From positions 33,700 to 97,699 of the forward strand of contig NZ_JRUQ01000004.1 in the NCBI RefSeq assembly GCF_000773975.1: a DNA stretch of 64,000 bases, given 5' to 3'. The notes below the pieces were generated by a model, which worked only from the letters and a program-made list of their open reading frames with translations, made no database searches and was not told the DNA's origin. Of the stretch, positions 54,899 to 64,000 are shown piece by piece. Source of the DNA: Erwinia typographi (GTDB lineage Bacteria; Pseudomonadota; Gammaproteobacteria; Enterobacterales; Enterobacteriaceae). The position numbers and the translations under genes are program-made. Positions within the stretch are counted from its first letter, which is position 1, and each line of letters opens with the position of its first letter.

Positions 54899-55228
54899 AT
54901 GAGTCTTTATATTGTCAGAATGGATCATCCCGATGGACCGGAGTGGAATACCTTTGTCCGGGAACATGTGCTTTATCTGAAGGAGTTGATTAAACAGGGG
55001 AAACTGATCGCCTCCGGGCCGCTGAAAAACACGCCTCTGCGGGCAGGTTTTCTGCTGTTCAGCGCCAATTCGCTTGATGAAGTCACCACCATGGTGAATG
55101 AAGATCCTTTCGCCCGTGAAAATTTGATCGCGCAGCTGGATATTCAGGAGTGGGATCCGTTATTTGGTCAACTCACGACATTATCAAGTCGTAAAACAGC
55201 TCATGAGTTACAGGATCTAATTGACTAA
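54899..55228 (+). CDS. YciI-like protein
   Basis: 109 residues, dimeric ferredoxin-like fold. MSLYIVRMDHPDGPEWNTFV, the HVLYLKELIKQGKLIASGPL core with the conserved His, and DPFARENLIAQLDIQEWDPL identify the family (YciI; related to muconolactone isomerase-type folds). ATG 54899 fits family length; ATG 54890 is the alternative. Catalytic activity is not established for most members. Confidence 0.82.
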   Translation: MSLYIVRMDHPDGPEWNTFVREHVLYLKELIKQGKLIASGPLKNTPLRAGFLLFSANSLDEVTTMVNEDPFARENLIAQLDIQEWDPLFGQLTTLSSRKTAHELQDLID

Positions 55229-55291
55229 ATTACGGCGACGGATTTAGCGGCCTTATCTGTGGGAGATATCAGTTCGGTTAGGGATATCCCC

Positions 55292-56086
55292 CTAACTGAA
55301 CCATTCCACTTTCATGTATCGTTGTACCGTCTGGCCCAGCGTCTTTCTGAACATGGCATTAAAGCTACTGCCATTGAAATAACCCAATCTTCTGGCGGCT
55401 TCTTCAAGAGAATGTCCCTGCTCAATTAAGCTGACGGACTTCATCAGCAGCAGTTGATGGCGCCACTGGCTGAATGTCAGGCCGGTATCATGACGAAACA
55501 GCCGGGAAAGCGTGCGCGTGGAGGCCCCGACTACCGAGCCCAGCCCCTCAAGACTCGCCTCAGCGCCCTCTTCCTCCAGAAGCCGCTGTGCCACCTGTTT
55601 CAGGCGGCGTTCTCTTGGCAGTGGCAAAAAGGGAACATTCGCCACGGCTGCGCGGCTCAGTTCGAACTTCAGTAAATGCTCCATAAGATAGTGAATTTCA
55701 TCGCCCCCCTGCTGTTCAATCAATCTTTGCAACAGTGAGTGCGTCAGCGTAGAGATATCCAACGCGATAAAATCAGTCACCTTTCCCCGGTCAGAGCAGT
55801 AAAAATTACAGGTTTTCACTTGCCCCTGTGCATGTGTGCGATGAGGACGTCCGGCAGGTATCCACAATGCCCGCCCCTGCGGCAGCGTCCATATCCCGTC
55901 AGAAGTATGGATCTGTAATGCTCCCTGACTGCTATAGGTCAGCTGCGCCTGGGTATGAGCATGCCACTCTTCGAATTCCAGATTGTTATAGCGGTACGAC
56001 GCAAACAGCGATTTCTTAGCCTGATGCTGATAGGCGCTAAGGTTGAATGGTTCAATAAACTGTGGCTGGCGTTCATTTGCGCCCAT
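55292..56086 (-). CDS. AraC-family regulator with cupin domain
   Basis: 264 residues. An N-terminal AraC-binding cupin (EEWHAHTQAQLTYSSQGALQ; LPQGRALWIPAGRPHRTHA) is followed by two helix-turn-helix units (GSVVGASTRTLSRLFRHDTG; EEAARRLGYFNGSSFNAMFR). It is divergent from the siderophore receptor gene over a region with a Fur box, so it probably activates the siderophore cluster. Ribosome site AAGGGC. Confidence 0.88.
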   Translation of the reverse strand: MGANERQPQFIEPFNLSAYQHQAKKSLFASYRYNNLEFEEWHAHTQAQLTYSSQGALQIHTSDGIWTLPQGRALWIPAGRPHRTHAQGQVKTCNFYCSDRGKVTDFIALDISTLTHSLLQRLIEQQGGDEIHYLMEHLLKFELSRAAVANVPFLPLPRERRLKQVAQRLLEEEGAEASLEGLGSVVGASTRTLSRLFRHDTGLTFSQWRHQLLLMKSVSLIEQGHSLEEAARRLGYFNGSSFNAMFRKTLGQTVQRYMKVEWFS

Positions 56087-56235
56087 AGCGGCCCTTGTTC
56101 TGCTAAGTACGATGTCGACAGGTTGAAAAACCTGAATTCAGTGAATACCTCTGCGGCACGACAACTTTTGTTCATTTCGCTGGGTAATCACCAAACACCC
56201 ATAGAACAAGACAGTCGTTCACTTCTCTTTTAAAG

Positions 56236-56254
56236 AAAAATGATTATCATTCTC
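56236..56254. promoter_or_regulatory. Fur box
   Basis: The 19-mer AAAAATGATTATCATTCTC matches the Fur consensus GATAATGATAATCATTATC at 15 of 19 positions. It lies between the AraC gene and the TonB receptor gene, 167 bases before the receptor start, so iron repression of one or both is expected. Confidence 0.85.
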
Positions 56255-56421
56255 CTCTTCGCAGCGCAAGCTGGCTTTTACCCTGATACCAAAAATAAGA
56301 TGCCGAATAGCCGGTGTCCGTGGGCTGCTCGCTCCCGATAACTAAATATATTTCTTACATATTTTTCAATTATGGCAAGCAATTGAGCATCACTAAAATA
56401 ATTTAAGGGGCCGGGCTTAAA

Positions 56422-58638
56422 ATGGGTAAGACCTTAGTAACAACGTCAGGTGTTGGTGTAAATCAGGGAAAATACACGCAGAAAAACAAAGGAAATACTT
56501 TCCGCAAGCTCAGGCTAATACCAGCAGGAATGATCGCTTTTCTGGCTCCGCAGGTTTGGTCTGCACCCCCTGCTGATGCCACCACGCTGACCGTCACTGC
56601 GAATAAGCCCGTAGATAAAAACGTTCTTCCGGAAGAGTATCCGGGTGGTCAGGTCGCGTCAGGCTCCCGCGTGGGTATGCTGGGTAATCGCGATATAATG
56701 AACACCCCTTATTCTACGGTCAGCTATACCTCAAAACAGATCGCCAATACCCCCGCGACTACGGTAATGGAGCTGCTGGCAGACCTGAATGCCTCGGCCA
56801 GAACCGAATGGACTACGCTGGGCAGTTCAGCCAGCCAGATTAATATCCGAGGTTTTAATATCCAGTCGCAGGATGTGGGATTTAACGGGTTATACGGCGT
56901 ATTACCTACTTCAAATATTTACCCCGATTTTGCCGAGCGCGTGGAATTATTAACCGGACCCTCGGCGTTTCTTAACGGTATGCCGCCCGGCGGCTCGGTA
57001 GGCGGCGCCGTTAATATCGTGCCAAAACGCGCCACCGATACGCCCATTACCCGCGTCACCACCACCTGGTCGAGTAAAACTCAGGCCGGTGCGAAGATTG
57101 ATGTTGGCCGTCGTTTTGGCGATGACAATGAGTTCGGTATGCGCTTTAACGGCGTGCTTTCGGGCGGCAATACGGCCGTGGATAACAGCAAAAGGCACCT
57201 CGGCCTGGCTAGTCTGGGGCTGGATTATCGTGGCGATCGCTTGCGTTTATCATTGGATGCGGGTTATCAGGACACGCTGATCCGGGGCGTTGCGCCTTAT
57301 CTGTATGTGCCGGATGGGCAGGCCATTCCTGAAGCGCCAAAAGCCAGCAACAACCAGAGTCCCTCGTGGAGTCGCTTTGGCAATCACGACACCTTTGGCG
57401 TGCTGCACGGTGAATACGACCTGAACGATAACGTCACCGTACACGCTTCAGTGGGTGGGCAAGTAAACCACCAGAGCGATATTGAGATCGGTACGCCCAT
57501 GCTGCTTAACAGCCATGGCGACACCGAATCCACACCGTGGAATTCACCGGCAAAAACGAAAACCGCGTCGGGTGAAGTGGGTGCCGACATCAAGGCCACT
57601 ACTGGCGTAATCGATCATCGGTTTAGCCTGAGTGCGACTATGCTGACCACCAGCTTCTGGGGCTATGGCGCGGCGTCCGGCAATACGGTGAATTCCAACA
57701 TCTACCAACCGCAATACATTGATGAGCCGGATTTTGCCACGCCGTCACTGCCAAAAGTCAGCACCGTTAAGCTCTCCAGCGTGGCATTAGGCGATACGCT
57801 GTCCATGCTCGACGATCGCCTGCAATTCACCGTCGGCGGTCGCCTGCAAAAGGTTCAGGAGGATGATTACGACTCCGACACCGGGGACGTCAGTTCAGCC
57901 TATAGTCAGAACGCGCTTAGCCCCTCGCTGGCCGTGCTGGTAAAACCGTGGCGGAACATTTCACTGTATGCCAACTACATTCAGGGGCTGCAACAGGGCA
58001 CGATAGTCGACCGCAGCTACGCCAATGCCGGGCAAGTTTTCGCCCCGTTTAAATCAAAGCAATATGAAGCTGGTATAAAGGCCGACTGGGGCTATTTCGG
58101 CACCACCCTTAGCGTTTATCAGATCACCCACCCGAGCACCGTCACCGATACCGCCAGCAATACGCTGAACGTCGATGGTGAACAGCGCAACCGTGGTGTG
58201 GAATTGCAAACCTTTGGCGAACCGATAGAAGGTTTGCGGCTGCTGGGCGGAGCCAGCTATATCGATCCGGTTCTGACCAAAACGCAGGATGGCAGCAACA
58301 ACGGGAAGATGGCCGCCACCACGCCAAACTGGCAGGGCAACGCCGGGGCAGAATGGGATATCCCTTACGTGCCGGGCCTGACGCTAACTGGCCGCGTCGT
58401 CTATACCAGTTGGCAATACCTCGACGTCGACTCGCCGCGCCGCAAAATACCCTCATGGACACGGATGGACGCCGGGCTACGTTACCTGCTGACCGGCGTA
58501 ATGCAAAAACCCATAACCTTACGCATGGACGTCGTGAATCTGGCAAACCGCGGTTACTGGTCAGGCGGCTGCTGTAACTCCTACGTGACGGAAGCCGAAC
58601 CACGCACCGCGACGCTGTCAGCCGCCTTTGATTTTTAA
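56422..58638 (+). CDS. TonB-dependent siderophore receptor
   Basis: 738 residues. Signal peptide in the first 47 residues (ending PQVWSA), a possible TonB box in TTLTVTA (about 53-59), plug domain with INIRGFNIQSQDVGFNGLYG and VELLTGPSAFLNGMPPGGSV, and a beta-barrel ending in Phe (LSAAFDF). This is the FhuA/FoxA-type receptor class for hydroxamate siderophores. A CC pair near the C-terminus (GGCCNSYVTEAEPRT) also occurs in relatives. It is the first gene of a four-gene cluster with binding protein, permease and exporter. The exact siderophore is unknown. Confidence 0.93.
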   Translation: MGKTLVTTSGVGVNQGKYTQKNKGNTFRKLRLIPAGMIAFLAPQVWSAPPADATTLTVTANKPVDKNVLPEEYPGGQVASGSRVGMLGNRDIMNTPYSTVSYTSKQIANTPATTVMELLADLNASARTEWTTLGSSASQINIRGFNIQSQDVGFNGLYGVLPTSNIYPDFAERVELLTGPSAFLNGMPPGGSVGGAVNIVPKRATDTPITRVTTTWSSKTQAGAKIDVGRRFGDDNEFGMRFNGVLSGGNTAVDNSKRHLGLASLGLDYRGDRLRLSLDAGYQDTLIRGVAPYLYVPDGQAIPEAPKASNNQSPSWSRFGNHDTFGVLHGEYDLNDNVTVHASVGGQVNHQSDIEIGTPMLLNSHGDTESTPWNSPAKTKTASGEVGADIKATTGVIDHRFSLSATMLTTSFWGYGAASGNTVNSNIYQPQYIDEPDFATPSLPKVSTVKLSSVALGDTLSMLDDRLQFTVGGRLQKVQEDDYDSDTGDVSSAYSQNALSPSLAVLVKPWRNISLYANYIQGLQQGTIVDRSYANAGQVFAPFKSKQYEAGIKADWGYFGTTLSVYQITHPSTVTDTASNTLNVDGEQRNRGVELQTFGEPIEGLRLLGGASYIDPVLTKTQDGSNNGKMAATTPNWQGNAGAEWDIPYVPGLTLTGRVVYTSWQYLDVDSPRRKIPSWTRMDAGLRYLLTGVMQKPITLRMDVVNLANRGYWSGGCCNSYVTEAEPRTATLSAAFDF

Positions 58639-58701
58639 TCTTTGTTAGTGGGTCAGTTCCGCCTGCTGACGGAGCTGACCAAACGGATAACGTAATAATT
58701 G

Positions 58702-59598
58702 ATGCTCAACCGACGACGCTTTATCAAAATGACGGGGTCACTCCTGCTGACCGTAGCACCGGTCGGGTCAGGCATGGCCCGCACGGGCTATCCGCAGCGG
58801 ATCGCTACACCCGATCGTGGCGGCACCCAGACTTTACTGGCGCTCGACATGGTGCCCGTAGTCAGCGTGGAGGCTTCCTTCTATAACGCAATGGGAAGCA
58901 CGCCGTCCTTACCTGCCAATATCCCCGATGCTGGCGATCCGTCAGAGCCGAATCTGGAGCTGCTACGTTATTATCAGGTTGAGCTAATCGTCACCGTAAC
59001 CATTTCACCCGTGGTGCAAGAGCAGCTGCGGCGCGTTGCCCCGGTTTTCGCTCTGGATATTTACCGTGGCTATGGCGACACATGGCAGCACTCCTGTGAC
59101 GAAACCGAACGTCTGGCGATCGCGCTCGGCAGAGCAAGCGCAGCGCATCACTATATCCGCCAGCTGGCGCAGAAAATTGCCCTGACCCGCGATCGGTTGG
59201 CACACATTCCGCTGCGAAAATTTATTCTGCTGGGACTGTCAACCGACGGTCGGCATATAACGGTCTATGGCCGCAAAAGTATCATGTCCGCCGCGATGGA
59301 ACAGATGGGGTTTAGCGATGCGTGGCGGGGTGAAACCAACAATTACGGCTTCACCAACTGCGGTATTGAAACGCTGGCAACCTATACCGACGCCAGCCTG
59401 CTGGTGATTGATTATGGCGAAAGTATGCAGGCCGCAATAGCCGTATTGAATCAAAGCCCGCTGTGGCAGGCGATGCCGGTGGTCCAACAGCGTCGGGTAT
59501 TCCGTATTGGGCGAATTGAAGTGTTTGGCGGCTTACCGCTGGCGGACGAATTCACCGACAGGTTTGCCGATGCGCTGCTCAGGCCGGTGCGCCTGTGA
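58702..59598 (+). CDS. Periplasmic iron-siderophore binding protein (FhuD-like)
   Basis: 298 residues. The N-terminus MLNRRRFIKMTGSLLLTVAP carries a twin-arginine motif, as E. coli FhuD does. The helical-backbone class III binding fold is seen in RIATPDRGGTQTLLALDMVP and ELIVTVTISPVVQEQLRRVA. ATG 58702 is preferred over a TTG one codon upstream. It overlaps the permease start (GTGA). Confidence 0.88.
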   Translation: MLNRRRFIKMTGSLLLTVAPVGSGMARTGYPQRIATPDRGGTQTLLALDMVPVVSVEASFYNAMGSTPSLPANIPDAGDPSEPNLELLRYYQVELIVTVTISPVVQEQLRRVAPVFALDIYRGYGDTWQHSCDETERLAIALGRASAAHHYIRQLAQKIALTRDRLAHIPLRKFILLGLSTDGRHITVYGRKSIMSAAMEQMGFSDAWRGETNNYGFTNCGIETLATYTDASLLVIDYGESMQAAIAVLNQSPLWQAMPVVQQRRVFRIGRIEVFGGLPLADEFTDRFADALLRPVRL

Positions 59599-61586
59599 CC
59601 TCGTCGCACTCATCTCCTGACGTCCGCCATCCTCTGCTGCTTATCGGCGGGCTGATGCTGTTAGGGCTGCTATTGACCCTCGCCCTGTGGATGAAAACGC
59701 TGCCCCTGTCGCAGCTTCCTGCGGCCATTTTTACCCCCGATAGCCATGTCATGGGGCAGTTGCTGTTTCATTACGCCACGTTGCCGCGCCTGTTTGTGGC
59801 TCTGCTGGCGGGAGCCGGTTTTTCCCTTGCCGGGCTATTGTTCCAACAGACGTTGCGTAACCCAATGGCCGATCCCACGACCTTCGGGGTCTCTGCCGGC
59901 GCGCAGCTGATGCTGACACTGGCAACCGTATGGGCCCCCTGGCTGCTGCGGGCAGGTCAGGAAACCGTGGCATTAATCGGCGGTCTGCTGGCTGTGATCC
60001 CGATTATTTTGTCTGCCTTTCGTCCCTCCTCCACGCCACAGAAGCTGACGCTGTCAGGGCTGATGCTAACGCTCTATGCCGGCTGCGTCGCAAATGTCAT
60101 CGCTCTGTTTGGCGGGAATGATCTGCAGGATGTTTTTATCTGGGGCAGCGGCTCGCTGAATCAGAACAGCTGGCAGGTCGTCTTTTTTCTGCTGCCGCGC
60201 GTCGCTATCGCTCTGTTGCTGTCACTGCTGATGCTGAGAGTAATGAATACTTTTTCCGTCAATGAGACCTCGGCCAAAAGCCTTGGCGTCTCGGTTAATC
60301 GCGTGCGCACGATAAGTTTGCTGCTCGGATCGGCCCTTTGTGCTTCGGTAGTCAGCGTCACCGGGGTCATCGGTTTTGTCGGCATGGCCGCCCCGACCCT
60401 GACCCGATTAGCAGGCGCCCGGCGCTTCAGTCAGCAACTGTTGTGGACACCGATAATGGGCGCGGCGCTTCTGCTGTTTACCGATCAGCTCTCTCAGTGG
60501 TCAGCGTATTATGGCGCGGAGGTCTCTACCGGCACGCTGACCGCGCTAATGGGCGCCCCGCTGCTACTGTGGCTGATCCCCAGGCTGAAAAAACATACCC
60601 TGCCGCTGCTAGCGACTACGGTAAACGCTGGCACAGCCCGCAGGCGCTCCGCGTGTCTGTTTATCCCTGCCAGCCTGTTGTTATTGATCCTGTTTATTTT
60701 GTCGGTGATCTATGGTCGGCTGCCCACCCGTTGGGCCTTTACCGACGGGCAAACTTTACTGTCGCTACTCCCTTTGCGCGCGCCACGCTCGCTCGCCGCG
60801 CTGGCAGCTGGGGGGATGCTCGGTGCGGCGGGCGTATTGATCCAACGCCTGACCGCTAACCCGATGAGCAGCCCTGAACTTCTTGGTATCTCTTCCGGTG
60901 CGACGCTGGGGGTAATGCTGGCGATGTTATTGTTATCCTCAACCTCCACGGGCGTGCTGATGGTCGGCGCCGTCGCCGGTTCTGCGCTGGCGTTAATCGG
61001 GATGCTGCTCACCGCCAGAAAATCGGCCTTCAGCGCGGAAAAAATCCTGCTGGCTGGTATCGCCCTTTCCACCATCATCAGCGCGATGACCTCATTGATG
61101 ATGACCAGCATCACTCCCCAGGTACAGGTCTTACAGGACTGGCTGGCCGGTTCAACCTATCGCATTCTGCCCACGCAGGCCGTAACGCTCGCCGTCATCG
61201 CCATGGTGTTGATCGCCGCCTCGTTCCTGACCCATCGCTGGTTGCTGATGTTATCTCTGAGCGATGAGGTTTCCCGCGCCACCGGCATCAATATCTACCT
61301 CGCCCGAAGCGTCATTATTCTGCTGATTGCTCTGCTGACCGCGGCGGCAACCTTACTGATTGGTCCGCTCAGCTTCGTTGGCCTGATGGCGCCGCATATG
61401 GCGCGCATGTCGGGACTGCATCGCCCGGCCTTACAACTGGGTGGCGCAGTGCTGATCGGCGCAGCCATTCTGCTGCTGGCCGACTGGGCGGGCAGAAATA
61501 TCCTCTATCCACAGCAGTTGCCTGCTGGACTCCTGGCCACTTTTATTGGTGGCCCCTACTACCTTTTACTGATGAGAAAACAGTGA
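59595..61586 (+). CDS. Fused double Fe-siderophore permease (FhuB-like)
   Basis: 663 residues with about 20 membrane segments: two FecCD/BtuC-type units (about 10-335 and 350-660) in one chain, as in FhuB. Each half has the NPMADPTTFGVSAGAQL or NPMSSPELLGISSGATL motif and the GFVGMAAPTLTRLAGA or SFVGLMAPHMARMSGL loop that contacts the ATPase. The GTG start overlaps the preceding stop. No matching FhuC-type ATPase gene is present in the cluster, so an ATPase encoded elsewhere must be used. Confidence 0.92.
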   Translation: MTSSHSSPDVRHPLLLIGGLMLLGLLLTLALWMKTLPLSQLPAAIFTPDSHVMGQLLFHYATLPRLFVALLAGAGFSLAGLLFQQTLRNPMADPTTFGVSAGAQLMLTLATVWAPWLLRAGQETVALIGGLLAVIPIILSAFRPSSTPQKLTLSGLMLTLYAGCVANVIALFGGNDLQDVFIWGSGSLNQNSWQVVFFLLPRVAIALLLSLLMLRVMNTFSVNETSAKSLGVSVNRVRTISLLLGSALCASVVSVTGVIGFVGMAAPTLTRLAGARRFSQQLLWTPIMGAALLLFTDQLSQWSAYYGAEVSTGTLTALMGAPLLLWLIPRLKKHTLPLLATTVNAGTARRRSACLFIPASLLLLILFILSVIYGRLPTRWAFTDGQTLLSLLPLRAPRSLAALAAGGMLGAAGVLIQRLTANPMSSPELLGISSGATLGVMLAMLLLSSTSTGVLMVGAVAGSALALIGMLLTARKSAFSAEKILLAGIALSTIISAMTSLMMTSITPQVQVLQDWLAGSTYRILPTQAVTLAVIAMVLIAASFLTHRWLLMLSLSDEVSRATGINIYLARSVIILLIALLTAAATLLIGPLSFVGLMAPHMARMSGLHRPALQLGGAVLIGAAILLLADWAGRNILYPQQLPAGLLATFIGGPYYLLLMRKQ

Positions 61587-61588
61587 AC

Positions 61589-63218
61589 ATGAGCGCCTCC
61601 GGCAAACCTGTCACCCTGACTCGTGAAACTCTGCATATTCTGCGCCCTTTCTGGCTGATCATGCTGCTGGCAACAGTGACCGGGATCGTCAGTGGTTTTG
61701 CCACCACCCAACTGCTGGCCGAAATTAACCAGGCACTACATGCCGGTCAGTTTCCCACGTCGTTCTGGTTGAGTTTCGCCGCACTGCTGCTGGTTGGGAT
61801 TGTGGGTTCTTCGCTCGCGGGAACCATTAACAGTTTTACGGGCCAGAAGATGATTGCCCACATGCGCAAAGAGTTGTCAGCCCGTATTCTGCAAGCGCCG
61901 ATTGACGCTATTGAGGCCTTCCGGCCACATAAAATTCTCGCCTCGCTGAATAATGATGTCGATACGCTAAGCGCGTTTACCTTTAACCTGGCAGGCTACA
62001 CCATCAATTTTGCCATCGCCGTGGCCGGTATTGGCTACCTGTTCTATCTCTCAACGTGGATTTTTTCCGTTGCTTTTCTCTTTCTGCTTGGCGGAATGCT
62101 TCTTACCGGGTTTTCGCGACGCGTCTGGATACGCGACTATGAAGGCGTTCGCCAGGCGCAGGACGGGCTACAGAAGCACTATCGGGCCATTATCGAAGGG
62201 GCCAAAGAGTTGCGGCTACACCGGTTACGGCGCAGCAAGGTGTTCCACCGTGGCCTGAGCGAAGAAGTGGATCGCATTGCGCGCCTGAAATCCCATGCGA
62301 TGACCTGGATGTGGCTGACTGAAGGCGTTGCTTCCGCGCTGTTTTTTATCGCTGTTGGTCTGATGCTGGCGGGAAAAGAGGCCATCGACAGCAGCCAGAC
62401 CACCATTGGCGCCAGCATAATTATTCTGCTGTATATCAAATCCCCATTTGAGCAGTTAGCCGGAGCGCTGGCGGTGGCCGATCAGGCGCGTATTGCCCTG
62501 CGGCATCTGACTGAGCTGGCAACCTCCTTCCGTCATGCCGAGCCTGATATTTTATTGATCCCGCCAACGACGCCCCTCGCTTGCAGCATCACTTCGCTTG
62601 AGTTACGCAATGTGGCTTACCACTACGCGACAGAAAATGGTTTTAGCCTCGGGCCGGTGAGTTTTACGCTGCGCCCAGGGGAGATCACTTTTATCGTCGG
62701 TGAAAATGGCTCGGGCAAAACCACGATAATTAAGCTGCTGCTGGGGCTTTACGAGCCGCAACAGGGAGAAATTCTGCTAAACGGCGCGCCTGTGGCACCC
62801 GGTGATAAAGATGACTATCGCCAGCTGTTCAGTACGGTATTTGCCGACTATTTTTTTTTTTGACGATATTATCCGCGAGAATATTACCCCAACGGACATA
62901 GCCAGTTACCTTGAGAAGCTGAAGCTAACCGGCAAAGTGACGGTTGAGGATAATCACTTCACCACGACGGATTTGTCTACCGGACAGCGCAAGCGGCTGG
63001 CGCTGCTGCACGCCTGGCTGGATGACCGGCCAGTCATTATTTTTGATGAATGGGCGGCAGATCAGGACCCGACTTTTCGCCATCTGTTTTACAGCGAATT
63101 TCTGCCAGAGCTAAAAGCGCGCGGGAAAGTGGTTGTGGTGATCTCTCATGACGATCGCTATTTTTCCCTGGCAGATCGCGTTATCCACCTTCAGCATGGC
63201 ACGGTGGTGGCAGATTGA
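61589..63218 (+). pseudogene. PvdE/SyrD/YojI-type ABC exporter split by a frameshift at a T11 run
   Basis: The frame from ATG 61589 encodes an N-terminal six-helix domain and Walker A (VGENGSGKTT), then reaches FADYFFF and stops at TGA 62861-62863. The +1-shifted frame (from 62862, 118 residues) holds the rest: signature LSTGQRKRLALL, Walker B PVIIFDEWAADQ and VVVISHDDRYFS. The join lies in 11 consecutive T (62851-62861); ten T would give one 542-residue protein of normal family length with FADYFFFDDIIRENI. So the gene is intact apart from one T. It may be a sequencing error, a recent mutation, a phase-variable tract, or a gene rescued by polymerase slippage. Relatives export cyclic peptides or siderophore precursors. 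Confidence 0.85.
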
Positions 63219-63397
63219 GGAGTGTTGGAGCGGCTGAAGGCAAGAAGCGGACATAATCCTTCGAGACAGAGACCACCTGGAAGCGATTAAAGTATTTAGA
63301 TCTATTCAGCATGTCGGGATGGTCACCGAAAAATCCCCCTTATTGGTCTTAATCTTCTACTTTTAAAAATATAATTGAAAAAGTATGAGGAAATAAC

Positions 63398-63997
63398 ATG
63401 CGTCTTTACATGCTTTACCTGGGTACTATGCAGCCGGGGAATATACCCGTACCAGGGTATTTGATTCAAACAGACGAAGGAATAAATATCCTTGTTGACA
63501 CTGGCTGGCCTCGATCCTTTGTCGATGCGCCGGTAAATCCGCCTGGCCTCACCGTTGAAATCTTGCCCGAGGACACAGTCACTGCCCGTCTCGACGCTAT
63601 CGGTTTGCGTCCTGCCGATATCAGTTACCTCATCTGCACTCATCTTGATGAAGACCATTCAGGTAACCACGATTTATTTAGCAATGCGGAACTCATCATT
63701 CAGAAACAACATTACGAACTAGCCAGAAGCGGGCACCCTCGCTTCAAAGCAAATCGGAAGTCATGGGACCATCCCTCTCTCCGGTATCGTCTGATTGAAG
63801 GGGATTATGAGCTTTTACCGGGAGTCATACTGCTTGAAACCAGTGGACATGTTCCTGGTCACCAGTCTCTTTTAGTGCGACTTTCTGAAACAGGAAACGT
63901 TCTGCTTGCCGCTGATGCGGTTATGCATCATTCAATGGCAGATGCGGCTACACGCCAAATGTACATCACTGATATGGATGATGTAGTGGTTGAATAA
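63398..63997 (+). CDS. Metallo-beta-lactamase-fold lactonase-like protein, possibly truncated
   Basis: 199 residues, starting MRLYMLYLGTMQPGNIPVPG, preceded by GAGGAAATAAC. It resembles N-acyl homoserine lactonases of the AttM/AiiA type: GINILVDTGWP, metal motif THLDEDHSGNH, ETSGHVPGHQSLLVRL and LLAADAVMH. The canonical HxHxDH reads HLDEDH, so the second His ligand is Asp. Family members usually continue about 50 residues beyond the place where this frame stops (TAA 63995-63997, three bases from the window end), so a nonsense mutation or natural short form is possible. Activity is uncertain. Confidence 0.75.
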   Translation: MRLYMLYLGTMQPGNIPVPGYLIQTDEGINILVDTGWPRSFVDAPVNPPGLTVEILPEDTVTARLDAIGLRPADISYLICTHLDEDHSGNHDLFSNAELIIQKQHYELARSGHPRFKANRKSWDHPSLRYRLIEGDYELLPGVILLETSGHVPGHQSLLVRLSETGNVLLAADAVMHHSMADAATRQMYITDMDDVVVE

Positions 63998-64000
63998 TCA

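Noticed and set aside
1..64000. CRISPR array, insertion sequence or integrase
   Set aside because: I saw no regular direct repeats with spacers, no transposase or integrase motifs and no paired terminal repeats. A systematic repeat search was not possible by eye.

Overview
The window is a chromosomal segment of an enteric bacterium of the order Enterobacterales. Gene order follows the Escherichia coli fliC-to-yedJ region closely (fliCDST, amyA, yedD, fliE, fliF-R, rcsA, dsrB, yodD, dsrA, yedP, dgcQ, yodC, yedI, yedA, vsr, dcm, yedJ, mtfA, asn tRNA). Protein divergence, the probable glucosylglycerate operon, the glycosyltransferases beside fliC and the DsrA variant suggest an Erwiniaceae-like plant- or environment-associated genus (Erwinia/Pantoea group). 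That placement is inference; no species is claimed.

Layout. 1-4.5 kb: two glycosyltransferases read away from fliC, the edge of a probable flagellin-modification island. 4.7-8.5 kb: flagellin, cap and chaperones, with divergent FliA (sigma-28) promoters. 8.6-13.3 kb: amyA, yedD, two unknown genes and a MASE1-like/GGDEF diguanylate cyclase. 13.3-15.5 kb: an accessory insert with an RNase A-like toxin and its probable immunity protein, lying exactly between the two halves of the flagellar cluster. 15.5-26.8 kb: fliE and the long fliF-fliR run encoding MS ring, switch, export ATPase and export gate. 27-30 kb: rcsA with an RcsAB-like box, then a chemoreceptor with its own FliA-type promoter. 30-31 kb: dsrB, a candidate new small RNA, yodD and a recognisable DsrA small RNA. 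31-35 kb: a phosphatase/synthase pair for a compatible solute, then dgcQ. 35-43.6 kb: yodC, a 44-residue protein found by reading short frames, yedI, yedA, a LysR regulator with a short-chain dehydrogenase, vsr/dcm, queH, a ribbon-helix-helix protein and yedJ. 44-46 kb: an orphan phage-type gene, mtfA and tRNA-Asn(GUU) with clear promoter and terminator.

The tRNA marks the change from backbone to accessory DNA. From 46 to 64 kb come an Rrf2 regulator with a divergent membrane protein and a candidate operator; an ABC transporter, flavin monooxygenase and four-domain rhodanese operon that looks like uptake and desulfonation of an organosulfur compound; LysR and YciI-like genes; and a Fur-box siderophore cluster (AraC regulator, TonB receptor, Tat-type binding protein, fused double permease, and a PvdE/YojI-type exporter). 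The exporter is interrupted by a one-base shift at a run of 11 T. The window closes with a short metallo-beta-lactamase-fold lactonase-like gene.

Themes: motility and its regulation (flagella, chemoreceptor, two cyclic-di-GMP synthases, RcsA, DsrA), osmotic and nutrient stress, and nutrient capture in the accessory part. The strongest leads are the T11 frameshift in the exporter, the toxin-immunity insert within the flagellar locus, the unannotated small RNA at about 30.4 kb, and the rhodanese protein in which only one of four domains keeps the catalytic cysteine.
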